Source of the DNA: Methylophilaceae bacterium
GTDB taxonomy: Bacteria > Pseudomonadota > Gammaproteobacteria > Burkholderiales > Methylophilaceae
NCBI GenBank assembly: GCA_028823485.1
Contig: JAPKBG010000005.1
Location: forward strand, 1-64,000
DNA: 64,000 nt
Reading direction: 5' to 3'
The first letter of the stretch is position 1; every line of letters begins with the position of its first letter. This document shows, in pieces, positions 38,507 through 48,335 of the stretch. The position numbers were made by a program, and so were the translations under genes. The notes beneath the pieces are model-generated. The model worked only from the letters and a program-made list of their open reading frames with translations. It had not been told where the DNA came from and made no database searches.

Positions 38507-39499
38507 TTACCTTTTAAGTTGGTATTTTGCCACAGCACGGTTGTGCTGGGTTAACGAATTAGAGAATGCATGACTCCCATCACCCCTTCCGACAAAGTAA
38601 AGTGCTTTTGTCTTTGCAGGGTGCAATGCGGCTTCAATCGCGGCTAAGCTCGGCATAGCGATTGGCGTTGGTGGTAAGCCACCTCTGGTGTAAGTGTTGT
38701 ACTCAGTATCGGTATGTAAGTCTTTACGGCGAATATTGCCTTTAAACTTACTGCCCATGCCATAGATTACCGTTGGATCAGTCTGCAGCCGCATACTGAT
38801 TCTGAGTCGATTGAGAAAAACGCCTGCAATCATTGGTCGTTCAGATGCTTTACCTGTTTCTTTTTCGATAATAGAAGCCATTATTAATGCTTCGTAGCTA
38901 TTTTTGTAAGGCAAGCCAACTTCTTTCTTTTCCCAAGCAGCGGCTAGTTTAGCCGTCATTGCTTCATAAGAGCGTTTTAACAGCTTGATATCTTTGGCGC
39001 TACTATCAATGTGGTACGTGTCAGGAAAGAATAAACCCTCTGGGTGTTGTTGCTTTGCGCCGATCAAGGTCATGATATTGGCATCAGTTAAATCTTGAAT
39101 GGTGTTTTTTATCGAATGATTTAATGCCAACTGCTCACGTATTTCTTTAAATGTCTTGCCTTCTATTAAGGTAATTTTACCCTGCGTCGTTTTGCCTTCA
39201 TTCAGCAGCAGCAAGAGCTGGAATGGTGTTGTTGATTGATCAAGTTTATATTCGCCAGCTTGCAATGACGATGCTTTACGCAGACTACGCGCTAATAATA
39301 CAAAGGGCTTAGCCTCAGTAAGTACACCTTGCACGACCAATTGATTGGCTATACTAGACAAGCCACTCTGTGGTTTAATGACTACTGTTTGGGAGCCATT
39401 AATATTGAGTGGTGTTTTAGCGTAATGATCTAACCACGCAATAAAACCAACTGCGCCGAGTACAGCGACAAATAAACTGAATAAAATAAACCGCTTCAT
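38507..39499 (-). CDS. mltG: Endolytic murein transglycosylase MltG
   Basis: A 330-residue YceG-like protein with one N-terminal membrane helix (ILFSLFVAVLGAVGFIAWL) and the catalytic Glu region MASIIEKETG, followed by VFLNRLRISMRLQTDPTVIYG. It cuts nascent glycan strands and may end their growth. The track start (39547) lies inside pabC; ATG 39499 overlaps the pabC stop as ATGA and gives MKRFILFSL, so I use it. Confidence 0.95.
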   Translation of the reverse strand: MKRFILFSLFVAVLGAVGFIAWLDHYAKTPLNINGSQTVVIKPQSGLSSIANQLVVQGVLTEAKPFVLLARSLRKASSLQAGEYKLDQSTTPFQLLLLLNEGKTTQGKITLIEGKTFKEIREQLALNHSIKNTIQDLTDANIMTLIGAKQQHPEGLFFPDTYHIDSSAKDIKLLKRSYEAMTAKLAAAWEKKEVGLPYKNSYEALIMASIIEKETGKASERPMIAGVFLNRLRISMRLQTDPTVIYGMGSKFKGNIRRKDLHTDTEYNTYTRGGLPPTPIAMPSLAAIEAALHPAKTKALYFVGRGDGSHAFSNSLTQHNRAVAKYQLKR

Positions 39500-40317
39500 G
39501 CGTGCAATGCTTTCCGCAGTTTTTCTGCTAATGATTGTTTCGCCCACTGCTGACCTGCTAGCTTACGGACCTGCCATGCGCCAAACAAGCTATTACAGAT
39601 GACGACTTCATCTGCGGAGTGTAAATCCTTCAAATTCATTCTTTCTATTGCGGTATTCAATTCCAATCGTTTGGCATGTGCCAGAATTTGCTTGCGGGTA
39701 ATACCTGCAACACCACATTGATCCAGTTTTGGTGTGATGAGCGTATCTCCATAGCGCGCAACAATATTAGCCGCAGTGCACTCAATCACATTGCCTTCCA
39801 TATCTAACATAACACCTTCTGCAACTTTCGGATCATGCCACTCCATACGCGCCAGTACATTATCGAGACGGTTTAAGTGCTTAATACCCGCCAGCTTCGG
39901 CTGATGGGTAATGCGCGTATCACACAAATGCAGTACAACCCCTTCTGAAAAATTCACTTCAGGGTAATCTGGCATGCTAGATTTAATCATGACACGCATC
40001 GGCATGGTAATTGCAGGTGGGTTGTATCCACGCTCACCTTCTCCACGGGTGACGATGATTTTTACAACGGCAGAAAATTCATCAACATCAAATATTTTCT
40101 TGAAGTCTGAGATGAAGGTATCGGCACTTGGGCAAACAATCCCGATGGCACTGCAATCTGCAAATAAGGTTTGATAATGCATAGGCCAATGTTCTGGGAG
40201 GCCATTAATAATCTTGATGGTTCTAAAAACACCATCACCATATGCAAAGCCTCTATCAAGTGGTGAGATAGGTGCGCTAAAACTGCCGTTAACAAGGCTT
40301 GTGTGTTTGATTTGCAT
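39496..40317 (-). CDS. pabC: Aminodeoxychorismate lyase
   Basis: A PLP-dependent fold-type IV lyase of 273 residues that forms p-aminobenzoate for folate. PLDRGFAYGDGVFRT and GIKHLNRLDNVLARMEW (the PLP Lys) are visible, and EGNVIECTAANI follows. The chosen ATG gives MQIKHTSLVNG, closer to family members than the track start three codons upstream (also ATG). It heads the pabC-mltG-tmk operon and sits after the terminator of the fab cluster. Confidence 0.93.
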   Translation of the reverse strand: MQIKHTSLVNGSFSAPISPLDRGFAYGDGVFRTIKIINGLPEHWPMHYQTLFADCSAIGIVCPSADTFISDFKKIFDVDEFSAVVKIIVTRGEGERGYNPPAITMPMRVMIKSSMPDYPEVNFSEGVVLHLCDTRITHQPKLAGIKHLNRLDNVLARMEWHDPKVAEGVMLDMEGNVIECTAANIVARYGDTLITPKLDQCGVAGITRKQILAHAKRLELNTAIERMNLKDLHSADEVVICNSLFGAWQVRKLAGQQWAKQSLAEKLRKALHA

Positions 40318-40347
40318 AGCCAACATTAAAACATAGGCAACAGTAAC

Positions 40348-40384
40348 AAAAAAGCCTGTGACAACAATTGCACAGGCTTTTTTT
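40348..40384. terminator. Intrinsic terminator between fabF and pabC
   Basis: A 13-bp stem AAAAAAGCCTGTG / CACAGGCTTTTTT with a 10-nt loop, followed by an extra T. On the minus strand it lies 27 nt after the fabF stop and upstream of pabC, so pabC probably depends on read-through or its own promoter. Confidence 0.85.
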
Positions 40385-40410
40385 GATTGTTTCTGTTTTA
40401 AAGACTCGTC

Positions 40411-41643
40411 TTAGACTTTTTTAAATACTAGCGACCCATTTGTACCACCAAAACCAAAGTTATTTTTTAAGGCGTATTCTATTTTCATATCACGCGCCGT
40501 ATTAGCACAATAATCTAAGTCGCAATCAGGATCTTGATTAAAGATATTAATGGTTGGTGGAGACATTTGATTATAAATAGACAAGACAGTAAAAACAGAC
40601 TCTAAGCCGCCTGCACCGCCTAATAAGTGACCTGTCATTGATTTGGTTGAGTTAACCACTAGCTTATGTGCGTGATCGCCAAACGTCACTTTAATCGCGT
40701 TAGACTCATTCGTATCACCCAGGGGTGTCGAAGTACCATGTGCATTCAAAAAGTTAACTTGATCAGGGTTCACGCCAGCATTATTAAGCGCATTATTCAT
40801 TGATCGGCGCGGGCCATCTATATTCGGTGCAGTCATATGAAAAGCGTCAGCACTCATACCGTACCCAACTAATTCTGCATAAATTTTGGCGCCACGTGCT
40901 TTGGCATGCTCATACTCTTCTAACACCATGACGCCAGCACCCTCACCCATCACAAAGCCATCACGGTCTATATCCCATGGACGACTAGCGGTTTCAGGAT
41001 CGTCATTTCTAGTGGTAAGCGCTTTTGCAGATGAAAATCCACCAATGGAAAGCTCTGTAATCGCCGCTTCAGCGCCACCGGCAACCATCACATCTGCATC
41101 ACCATACTCAATCATGCGAAAGGCATCACCGATACAGTGTGTACCTGTTGTACAGGCCGTCACCACAGCTACATTTGGACCTTTTAGCCCAAGTTTAATG
41201 CTAAGGCTCCCAGAAATCATATTAATAATGGTACCAGGAATGAAGAACGGAGAAATTTTGCGAGGCCCACCTGCATCAAAGCTATCATTGGTCGCTTCAA
41301 TCGTGCCTAAACCACCAATGCCAGATCCAATTTCAACGCCAATACGTTCAGCATTCTCTTCAGTGACAACAATACCACTGTCATTAAATGCTTCTATACC
41401 TGCTGCCATGCCATATTGGATAAAAGTATCCATACGGCGTGCCTCTTTTGCAGAGATAAAATCTTCGACATTAAAATCGTTTACTTCACCCGCTATTTGA
41501 CAAGCAAAATTGCTAGGATCAAACTTTGTAATACGCGTGATGCCAGACTTGCCAGCAATTAAATTTTTCCAAGCAGTGCTAGCACCTGTACCAACAGGAG
41601 ATACCACGCCCAAGCCAGTAATAACGACTCTACGTTTTGACAT
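40411..41643 (-). CDS. fabF: 3-oxoacyl-[ACP] synthase II
   Basis: A 410-residue condensing enzyme for chain elongation. The Cys-His-His triad is visible: Cys in VTACTTGTH near residue 163, His in [11 protein letters not shown] and His in [13 protein letters not shown]. The start [18 protein letters not shown] is canonical. It is the last gene of the fab cluster. Confidence 0.97.
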   Translation of the reverse strand: MSKRRVVITGLGVVSPVGTGASTAWKNLIAGKSGITRITKFDPSNFACQIAGEVNDFNVEDFISAKEARRMDTFIQYGMAAGIEAFNDSGIVVTEENAERIGVEIGSGIGGLGTIEATNDSFDAGGPRKISPFFIPGTIINMISGSLSIKLGLKGPNVAVVTACTTGTHCIGDAFRMIEYGDADVMVAGGAEAAITELSIGGFSSAKALTTRNDDPETASRPWDIDRDGFVMGEGAGVMVLEEYEHAKARGAKIYAELVGYGMSADAFHMTAPNIDGPRRSMNNALNNAGVNPDQVNFLNAHGTSTPLGDTNESNAIKVTFGDHAHKLVVNSTKSMTGHLLGGAGGLESVFTVLSIYNQMSPPTINIFNQDPDCDLDYCANTARDMKIEYALKNNFGFGGTNGSLVFKKV

Positions 41644-41688
41644 AATCTTTAGGAATCAGCTCTTTTACAAGGGCTGATTATTTTGAAT

Positions 41689-41925
41689 TTATTTGAGGTT
41701 TGTATTGATGTAATCAACAGCAAGTTTGACCGTTGTGATTTTCTCAGCTTCTTCATCAGGAATTTCAGTATCGAATTCCTCTTCTAAAGCCATTACCAAC
41801 TCAACTGTATCTAGTGAATCAGCACCTAAGTCATCTACGAAAGATGATTCAATTTTTACGTCAGCTTCATTTGAACCTAGTTGTTCACATACAATTTTCT
41901 TTACACGTTGTTCGATGTCAGACAT
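41689..41925 (-). CDS. acpP: Acyl carrier protein
   Basis: A 78-residue acidic four-helix protein. Ser37 in [18 protein letters not shown] takes the phosphopantetheine arm. It carries growing acyl chains for the neighbouring Fab enzymes and for LpxA/LpxD. It is between fabG and fabF as in E. coli. Confidence 0.97.
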   Translation of the reverse strand: MSDIEQRVKKIVCEQLGSNEADVKIESSFVDDLGADSLDTVELVMALEEEFDTEIPDEEAEKITTVKLAVDYINTNLK

Positions 41926-42019
41926 CCATTTACCCCTTTAGTTAAAAATTAGCCTATCCAGCTAAGTGCGTATTCTAGCAAAAGTCTGCAAGAATACAAT
42001 AAATTAATTTTTGGCTATT

Positions 42020-42763
42020 TTACGCCATGTACATGCCACCATTCACATGAATGGTTTCACCTGAAATATATGCAGCGTTTGGAGATGCTAAAAATGCGAC
42101 CGTTGCTGCGATTTCATTGACATTGCCTAGGCGGCCTAATGGTACTCGCGCAAGCATCTGCGTTTTAATGTCTTCTGGTAGCTTAGCTGTCATATCCGTT
42201 TCAATAAAGCCGGGCGCAACACAGTTGACGGTGATACCACGACTACCGACTTCTGACGCCAATGACTTAGAAAAGCCTGTCATTCCTGCTTTTGCAGCGG
42301 CATAGTTCGCTTGGCCAGCGTTACCCATGTGACCAACCACGCTAGAAATACTGATAATACGACCTTTTCTCGCTTTCATCATTGGACGAAGCACAGCCTT
42401 GCTCATACGATAAATTGAGCTTAGGTTTGTTGAAATGACCGTATCCCAGTCATCTTCAGACATACGCATCATCAGCGTATCTTTCGTTATACCCGCATTG
42501 TTGACCAAAATGCCAACAGTACCATATTCGGTAGCAATCTCTTTTAATACCGCATCAATTTGTTCAGCATTATTCACATCCAAGGCAATCCCCTTGCCTT
42601 TAACGCCCGCTTCTTTAAGCGCGGCTGTAATTCTATCTGCTCCAGATTCGGATGTAGCTGTACCAACCACAACAGCACCTTGTTGACCTAGCGTTTGTGC
42701 AATGGCTGCACCAATACCCCGACTAGCGCCAGTCACTAATGTGATTTGATTTTCTAATGACAT
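42020..42763 (-). CDS. fabG: 3-oxoacyl-[ACP] reductase
   Basis: A 247-residue SDR enzyme. NADPH motif TGASRGIGAAIA lies at residues 12-23, and NNAGITKDTLMMRM, ISSVVGHMGNAGQANYAAAKAG (Ser-Tyr-Lys) and the C-terminal GGMYMA are typical of FabG. It reduces 3-oxoacyl-ACP in each elongation cycle. Confidence 0.96.
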   Translation of the reverse strand: MSLENQITLVTGASRGIGAAIAQTLGQQGAVVVGTATSESGADRITAALKEAGVKGKGIALDVNNAEQIDAVLKEIATEYGTVGILVNNAGITKDTLMMRMSEDDWDTVISTNLSSIYRMSKAVLRPMMKARKGRIISISSVVGHMGNAGQANYAAAKAGMTGFSKSLASEVGSRGITVNCVAPGFIETDMTAKLPEDIKTQMLARVPLGRLGNVNEIAATVAFLASPNAAYISGETIHVNGGMYMA

Positions 42764-42790
42764 GAAAAAACCTTTAAATATGTAGTTAAA

Positions 42791-43723
42791 TTATAGCTGG
42801 GTTAATGATTTGTACTCAGCCACTGCATCAATATTAATGAGTGCTGTACATGGTAAATCTTTCACAATACGCTTGGTTAAGCCTGTTAAGACTTTACCAG
42901 GGCCGCATTCTGCAGATTGGCTAATTTGTAGTTTGTGGATAAGACGTACCGTCTCTCCCCACCTTACTGGTGAATACAATTGGCGAACCAATGCATCTTT
43001 GATTTTTTCGCCATCATCATAAGTCACAACATCAGCATTATGAATCACGGGAATGGTTGGTGCGTTCACTATTACGTCTTTCAAATACTCGGACAGCTTC
43101 TTTGCCGCAGGTATCATTAATGCACAATGCGACGGTACGCTGACAGGAAGTTGCAATGCGCGCTTAGCGCCCTTATCTTTTGCTAGCATCATTGCACGCT
43201 CTACAGCGGCTTTATTACCTGCAATCACGACTTGACCTGGTGAGTTTAAATTCACTGGCGTCACGACTTCACCTTTTGCGCTTTCAATACAAACAGCATC
43301 AACCACTTCATCCTCAAGGCCTAGGATTGCCGCCATTGCGCCAACACCTTCAGGAACGGCGCTTTGCATGGCCTCTGCGCGAAATTTAACCAACGGTACT
43401 GCATCGGCAAAAGAAATCGCTTCTGCTGCTACTAAAGCGGTGTATTCACCTAGACTATGCCCTACCAAAAACGCAGGCGTAATACCTTTCATGGTTTGAT
43501 AAACACGCCATGTGGCAACACCTGCGGCCAGCATGAGCGGCTGTGTATGCTCTGTTTGGTTAAGCATGGTGTTTTCTTCTGTCACCATGCTCCAAAAATC
43601 CACACCCAGCAAATCAGAGGCTTCAGTGAATGTCTGTTTAATCAATGCAATGCCTTCAAAACCAGCCATCATGCCTATTGATTGTGAACCTTGTCCTGGA
43701 AAAAATAATGCTGTTTTAGTCAT
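42791..43723 (-). CDS. fabD: Malonyl-CoA:ACP transacylase
   Basis: A 310-residue acyltransferase with PGQGSQ at the N-terminus, the nucleophile elbow GHSLGEYTAL (Ser90) and the active His in VPSHCALM. It loads malonate on ACP for fabH and fabF. It lies 61 nt after fabH. Confidence 0.96.
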   Translation of the reverse strand: MTKTALFFPGQGSQSIGMMAGFEGIALIKQTFTEASDLLGVDFWSMVTEENTMLNQTEHTQPLMLAAGVATWRVYQTMKGITPAFLVGHSLGEYTALVAAEAISFADAVPLVKFRAEAMQSAVPEGVGAMAAILGLEDEVVDAVCIESAKGEVVTPVNLNSPGQVVIAGNKAAVERAMMLAKDKGAKRALQLPVSVPSHCALMIPAAKKLSEYLKDVIVNAPTIPVIHNADVVTYDDGEKIKDALVRQLYSPVRWGETVRLIHKLQISQSAECGPGKVLTGLTKRIVKDLPCTALINIDAVAEYKSLTQL

Positions 43724-43784
43724 AATCTACTTTAAATAACCCAATTAAATAATTGATAATATTAATCTTTAAAGATACAAAGAT

Positions 43785-44732
43785 CTAATACTTAACCAAT
43801 GCAGAACCCCAAGTGAACCCACCACCAAACGCTTCCATTAATATTACGTCACCACGCTTAATGCGTCCATCTTGCACGGCTACATCTAAGGCTAACGGGA
43901 TAGATGCTGCCGACGTATTGCCGTGCTTATCCACTGTCACTACCACCTTGTCCATCGCCATATTTAGCTTTTTAGCTGTTGCTTTCAGAATGCGAATATT
44001 TGCTTGATGTGGTACAAGCCAATCAATATCTGATTTTTGCATGTTATTGGCTGCCAATGTTTCATCTACAATTTGATCCAGTGTATTCACTGCCATTTTA
44101 AATACAGCGTTACCTTCCATCGCAATGGTATCTGGCCCTTCTGCATTTCTAGGCACATGCAACATCGCTTCATAATTACCATTGGCATGAAGGTGTGTTG
44201 AAATAACTCCTGGCTCTTGGGATGTCTGCAAAATCACTGCGCCAGCACCATCACCCCATAGAATACAATTGCCTCTATCCGTATAGTCTGTAATTTTTGA
44301 CATCGTGTCCGCACCAACTACTAACACGCACTTGTTTGCACCTGCTTTAATGAAGTTGTCTGCAGTACTGAGGCCATACACAAAGCCGCTACAGACTGCT
44401 TGCATATCAAGTGCTGGGCAGTTGTTTGATATACCTAGCTTTTGTTGGACCATCGTTGCCACGCTAGGAAATACTTTATCTGGCGTTGTTGTTGCCACAA
44501 TAATAAGGTCAATATCAGCTGCATTAATACCTGCGCTTGCAATCGCCTTTTTAGCAGCATGCGCTGCTAAGTCACTAGTCATTTCATCTGATGACGAAAT
44601 ATGGCGTTGACGTATACCTGTGCGTGTAAAAATCCACTCATCTGTCGTATCGACCATTGTCTCTAAGACTTTATTAGATAGTATCTTAGTCGGTAGATAG
44701 CTACCTGTTCCAGCAATTCTTGAGTTAATCAT
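43785..44732 (-). CDS. fabH: 3-oxoacyl-[ACP] synthase III
   Basis: A 315-residue initiating condensing enzyme. Cys114 in [11 protein letters not shown], His in VPHQANIRI and Asn in [10 protein letters not shown] make the catalytic triad. It joins acetyl-CoA with malonyl-ACP. It follows plsX by 10 nt, the common plsX-fabH coupling. Confidence 0.97.
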   Translation of the reverse strand: MINSRIAGTGSYLPTKILSNKVLETMVDTTDEWIFTRTGIRQRHISSSDEMTSDLAAHAAKKAIASAGINAADIDLIIVATTTPDKVFPSVATMVQQKLGISNNCPALDMQAVCSGFVYGLSTADNFIKAGANKCVLVVGADTMSKITDYTDRGNCILWGDGAGAVILQTSQEPGVISTHLHANGNYEAMLHVPRNAEGPDTIAMEGNAVFKMAVNTLDQIVDETLAANNMQKSDIDWLVPHQANIRILKATAKKLNMAMDKVVVTVDKHGNTSAASIPLALDVAVQDGRIKRGDVILMEAFGGGFTWGSALVKY

Positions 44733-44742
44733 ATTGTGTTAA

Positions 44743-45798
44743 TCATTCAGTCGTTTTGCTTTCAGCTTCTAGCGCCACTGCTTTAGCAGATTGGATATGC
44801 TCAATTTCTAACTGTTCAGTAATGCGTTTAAGTACGCCATTTCGCGCCTCTTCTATCGCAACGTGTATCGCATGGTAAAAACCAAAGCTGTCAGTACCTC
44901 CATGGCTTTTCACAACAATACCACGCAAACCTAAAAAGCTTGCGCCGTTATAGCGCCTTGGGTCTAAGCGCTTCTTAAATGCTTTTAAAACTGGCATTGC
45001 AAGTAACGCCATTAGCTTGGTCATCCAGTTCTTTTTAAACTCTTGGGATAAAAACTTACCCATCATATGAGCCAAACCTTCAGTTGTCTTTAGTGCTACA
45101 TTACCAACAAAACCATCACACACCACGACATCAACCGTTCCTTTGAAAATGTCATCACCCTCCACATTACCGTAAAAATTCAGATGGCTTTCACGTAACA
45201 GCTCTGCTGTGCGTTTAACAACGGCATTCCCTTTAATATCTTCCGACCCAATGTTGAGCAAGCCGACTGTAGGGTTGGCCTTATGTTCTACACTACTCAC
45301 TAACATCGCCCCCATCACTGCAAACTGAAGTAGCTGCTCAGCTGTACAATCTGCATTTGCACCCAAATCCAACATGTAAGTACTACCATGCTCAGATGGC
45401 AGCACTGATGCGATTGCTGGACGCTCAATACCCGGCAAGGTTTTCAGTACAAACCGCGCAGTAGCCATCAAGGCGCCAGTATTGCCGGCACTAACACAAG
45501 CGCTCGCTTCACCCGTTTTCGTCAAATTAATAGCAACACGCATTGAAGAATCTTTTTTGTTCTTCATGGCACTTTGTGGGGACTCATCCATTAGCACCAC
45601 CTGACTGGCATGGTGAATACGTAATCGCGAGTTAGTTGTAGCTTTATTCGCTTTCAACTCAGCCTGAATAGCATCTTCTGAGCCAATCAAGACAATATTA
45701 AGCTGGTCGTCTTCCGCCAACGCTTTGAGTGCGGCAGGCACCGTTACATGCGGCCCGTGATCGCCACCCATTGCGTCAATTGCTAGTGTGATATCCAT
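44743..45798 (-). CDS. plsX: Acyl-ACP:phosphate acyltransferase PlsX
   Basis: A 351-residue enzyme that turns acyl-ACP into acyl-phosphate for phospholipid synthesis. Visible are [13 protein letters not shown] at the N-terminus, [12 protein letters not shown], and [18 protein letters not shown] near the C-terminus. It follows rpmF after a 195-nt gap that contains a strong hairpin. Confidence 0.96.
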   Translation of the reverse strand: MDITLAIDAMGGDHGPHVTVPAALKALAEDDQLNIVLIGSEDAIQAELKANKATTNSRLRIHHASQVVLMDESPQSAMKNKKDSSMRVAINLTKTGEASACVSAGNTGALMATARFVLKTLPGIERPAIASVLPSEHGSTYMLDLGANADCTAEQLLQFAVMGAMLVSSVEHKANPTVGLLNIGSEDIKGNAVVKRTAELLRESHLNFYGNVEGDDIFKGTVDVVVCDGFVGNVALKTTEGLAHMMGKFLSQEFKKNWMTKLMALLAMPVLKAFKKRLDPRRYNGASFLGLRGIVVKSHGGTDSFGFYHAIHVAIEEARNGVLKRITEQLEIEHIQSAKAVALEAESKTTE

Positions 45799-45908
45799 AT
45801 TTATGCACTCATTGATTTGCTGATAAGGTGTATTTGAAGTGATGAGGAGTTAATTGTCAATTGCTGAACCATATTTTTCTTTTTGATTTCTGCATTGGCT
45901 TCAGATAG

Positions 45909-45946
45909 ACAAACGCCGCGCTATAAAAAATAGTCGCGGCGTTTGT
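45909..45946. promoter_or_regulatory. Stable hairpin between rpmF and plsX
   Basis: A 12-bp GC-rich inverted repeat, ACAAACGCCGCG / CGCGGCGTTTGT, with an inner CTAT-ATAG stem in the 14-nt loop. There is no T run on either side, so it does not look like a standard terminator. It may stabilise or process the rpmF-plsX mRNA, or attenuate plsX. Confidence 0.5.
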
Positions 45947-45993
45947 AGCGGCATTAAAAATTGATTTAATTCTAAATGCCGCTAATGCGTAAT

Positions 45994-46173
45994 TTACTCG
46001 CCTTTAGTTGCCATTACTTTACGGCCACGATAAAAACCGCTTGGGCTTATGTGATGACGTAAATGTGTTTCGCCAGTTGTAGGCTCAACAGCTAAAGGTG
46101 GATTCGTCAAAGAATCATGTGAACGATGCATGCCACGTTTTGAAGGTGACTTTTTGTTTTGTTGAACTGCCAT
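45994..46173 (-). CDS. rpmF: 50S ribosomal protein L32
   Basis: This gene was missing from the ORF track. The minus strand encodes 59 residues beginning [20 protein letters not shown] and ending [17 protein letters not shown]. This is the zinc-independent L32 form, with no Cys pairs. It lies between yceD and plsX, the conserved order. Confidence 0.96.
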   Translation of the reverse strand: MAVQQNKKSPSKRGMHRSHDSLTNPPLAVEPTTGETHLRHHISPSGFYRGRKVMATKGE

Positions 46174-46297
46174 GTTAATGCTCCAAGCTTAAAAATTAAT
46201 TCCTGTTTGTTTGTTATACAATTGTTATTCAAACAGCTAATCAAGCATCATAATCTATTTACCCCTCTGCTGTAAACAAAAACACACCTTAAATTTT

Positions 46298-46780
46298 TTA
46301 TTTAATAAAATCTCTCAATACAGCGAAAGGATTGGGCTTTTCTACATCCTCTTTAACGAGTGGCTTGCATGCATGTTCGTGTAAAGGACCTAGCGGCATT
46401 GCTATCAGCAACTCATCTTCAACCAACTCATCCACATTCATTTCACGTGACATTTCCAACCAGTCCACCTCTTCATCGCCCTCAAATGACTCCGGCTCAG
46501 TTTCAGCAATCACATAGGTATAGTCTAAAGAAAAATCAAGCTCCATCGTTTGTAAGCAGCGTTGACATAAAACGGGAAGTGTCGCCTCAACATGCAAAGC
46601 CAAGCTTGGCAAATGAAACTGTGAAGCAACTCCCATTAATGTATACCTAATTATTTTTGGTGATTGCTGCCCCACATCTAATAGATCAAGCATGCGTTCA
46701 CAGTTTTTAACATCGATTTCCTGCGAAATTTCATCTTGATTTTTTGCAAAATCCAGATTGTTAATCAGTAATGGTTTCAT
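46298..46780 (-). CDS. YceD-family (DUF177) protein linked to 23S rRNA
   Basis: A DUF177 protein of 160 residues from the chosen ATG. LPVLCQRCLQTMEL carries the CxxC motif, and the acidic C-terminal part (EVDWLEMSREMNVDELVEDELLIAMPLGPLH) is the family hallmark, ending in NPFAVLRDF. The family is always next to rpmF and is implicated in 23S rRNA accumulation and ribosome assembly. The track start is a TTG six codons earlier; ATG 46780 gives MKPLLINNLDFA. It is divergent from pycA. Confidence 0.88.
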   Translation of the reverse strand: MKPLLINNLDFAKNQDEISQEIDVKNCERMLDLLDVGQQSPKIIRYTLMGVASQFHLPSLALHVEATLPVLCQRCLQTMELDFSLDYTYVIAETEPESFEGDEEVDWLEMSREMNVDELVEDELLIAMPLGPLHEHACKPLVKEDVEKPNPFAVLRDFIK

Positions 46781-46835
46781 ATTTGCAGATACTACCAAAA
46801 AGTAAATAATACCGTCATATTACTTGCTTTAGTGT

Positions 46836-46863
46836 TTTGCAGAAAGAGGGTGCATGATATAAT
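46836..46863 (+). promoter_or_regulatory. Extended -10 promoter for pycA-pycB
   Basis: TGATATAAT (46855-46863) is a perfect -10 with the TGn extension. TTTGCA (46836-46841, 4 of 6) lies 16 bp upstream. The leader to the GTG at 46899 would be about 30 nt. Confidence 0.6.
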
Positions 46864-46898
46864 TAAGGTTGTTAGAAGTTTAAGAGAAAGCAGTAAGT

Positions 46899-48317
46899 GT
46901 GTTCAAAAAAATCCTAGTGGCAAACCGTGGGGAAATAGCTGTGCGTATCGTACGCGCCTGCTCTGAAATGGGTATTAAATCAGTGGCTATTTATGCTGAT
47001 GCTGATCGTCGTGCTTTACATGTAAAGAAAGCCGATGAGGCTTATAGCCTAGGGTCAGACCCTGTCGCAGGCTATTTAAATGCACATAATATCGTTAACA
47101 TCGCGACCGCTTCTGGCTGCGATGCATTGCACCCTGGTTATGGCTTTTTATCTGAAAATCCTGAATTAGCTGAGATTTGCGCCAAACGCGGTATTGCCTT
47201 TATTGGGCCATCCGGAGCGGTTATTCGCAAAATGGGCGATAAAATTCAGGCTAGAATTGCCATGACAGCGGCTGGTGTGGCCTGTACGCCAGGGAGTGAT
47301 GGCAATTTAGCTAGTTTAGATGAGGCTGTCATCTTAGCGAAAAAATTAGGCTACCCAGTCATGCTAAAAGCCACCAATGGCGGCGGCGGTCGAGGTATTC
47401 GTCGCTGTGATAGTGAGGGTGATTTGCTGAACAATTACGATCGTGTGATTTCAGAAGCGAGTAAAGCCTTTGGTAAGCCTGAAGTGTTTTTAGAAAAATG
47501 TATTGTTAATCCACGCCATATCGAAGTGCAAATTTTGGCTGATAGTCAAGGTGATGCGATTCACTTATATGAGCGTGATTGCTCTATTCAGCGTCGTAAT
47601 CAAAAATTAATTGAGATTGCACCTTCTCCACAGCTATCAGAAACACAACGTGAATATATTGGCAACCTAGCCGTCAAAGCGGCAAAAGCTGTTGGCTATC
47701 GTAATGCAGGTACGGTTGAATTTTTACTTGATGTCGATAATCGATTCTACTTCATGGAAATGAACACACGATTACAAGTTGAGCATACAATTACCGAAGC
47801 GATTACGGGTGTAGATATTGTGCAAGAGCAAATACGTATCGCGTCTGGCTTACCTTTGCGTTATAAGCAAAGCGAAATTAGTTTCCGTGGCTTTGCGATT
47901 GAGTTCCGTATTAATGCGGAAGATCCTAAAAATGACTTTCTACCGAGCTTTGGTAAAATCACACGCTATTACTCACCGGGCGGCCCTGGTGTACGCATGG
48001 ATGCCGCGATTTATACAGGCTATGTTATTCCGCCCTACTACGACTCAATGTGCGCCAAGTTAACGGTTTGGGCCTTGGATTGGGAGCGTGTAATAGAACG
48101 TGGGCGCCGTGCATTAGATGACGTAGAAGTCTACGGTATTAAAACAACAATCCCTTATTATCAAGAAATTCTGAAACACCCTGACTTTAGGGCTGCCAAT
48201 TTCAATACGAGCTTTGTGGAATCACATCCAGAATTAACCAACTACGCAGTAGAACTACCTCCAGAACTCATTGCTGCAGCGATTTCGGCCGCAATTGCAG
48301 CACATAATGGCATTTAA
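46899..48317 (+). CDS. pycA: Pyruvate carboxylase subunit A (biotin carboxylase)
   Basis: A 472-residue ATP-grasp biotin carboxylase. It starts MFKKILVANRGEIAVRIVRA; the Gly-rich ATP loop KATNGGGGRGIRR lies near residue 158 and EMNTRLQVEHTITE near residue 290. The start is GTG. accC of acetyl-CoA carboxylase is similar, but that gene is normally paired with accB. Here the partner is pycB 18 nt later, so two-subunit pyruvate carboxylase is the best reading. It makes oxaloacetate from pyruvate. Confidence 0.9.
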   Translation: MFKKILVANRGEIAVRIVRACSEMGIKSVAIYADADRRALHVKKADEAYSLGSDPVAGYLNAHNIVNIATASGCDALHPGYGFLSENPELAEICAKRGIAFIGPSGAVIRKMGDKIQARIAMTAAGVACTPGSDGNLASLDEAVILAKKLGYPVMLKATNGGGGRGIRRCDSEGDLLNNYDRVISEASKAFGKPEVFLEKCIVNPRHIEVQILADSQGDAIHLYERDCSIQRRNQKLIEIAPSPQLSETQREYIGNLAVKAAKAVGYRNAGTVEFLLDVDNRFYFMEMNTRLQVEHTITEAITGVDIVQEQIRIASGLPLRYKQSEISFRGFAIEFRINAEDPKNDFLPSFGKITRYYSPGGPGVRMDAAIYTGYVIPPYYDSMCAKLTVWALDWERVIERGRRALDDVEVYGIKTTIPYYQEILKHPDFRAANFNTSFVESHPELTNYAVELPPELIAAAISAAIAAHNGI

Positions 48318-48335
48318 TTTTTAAAGATTTTAATT

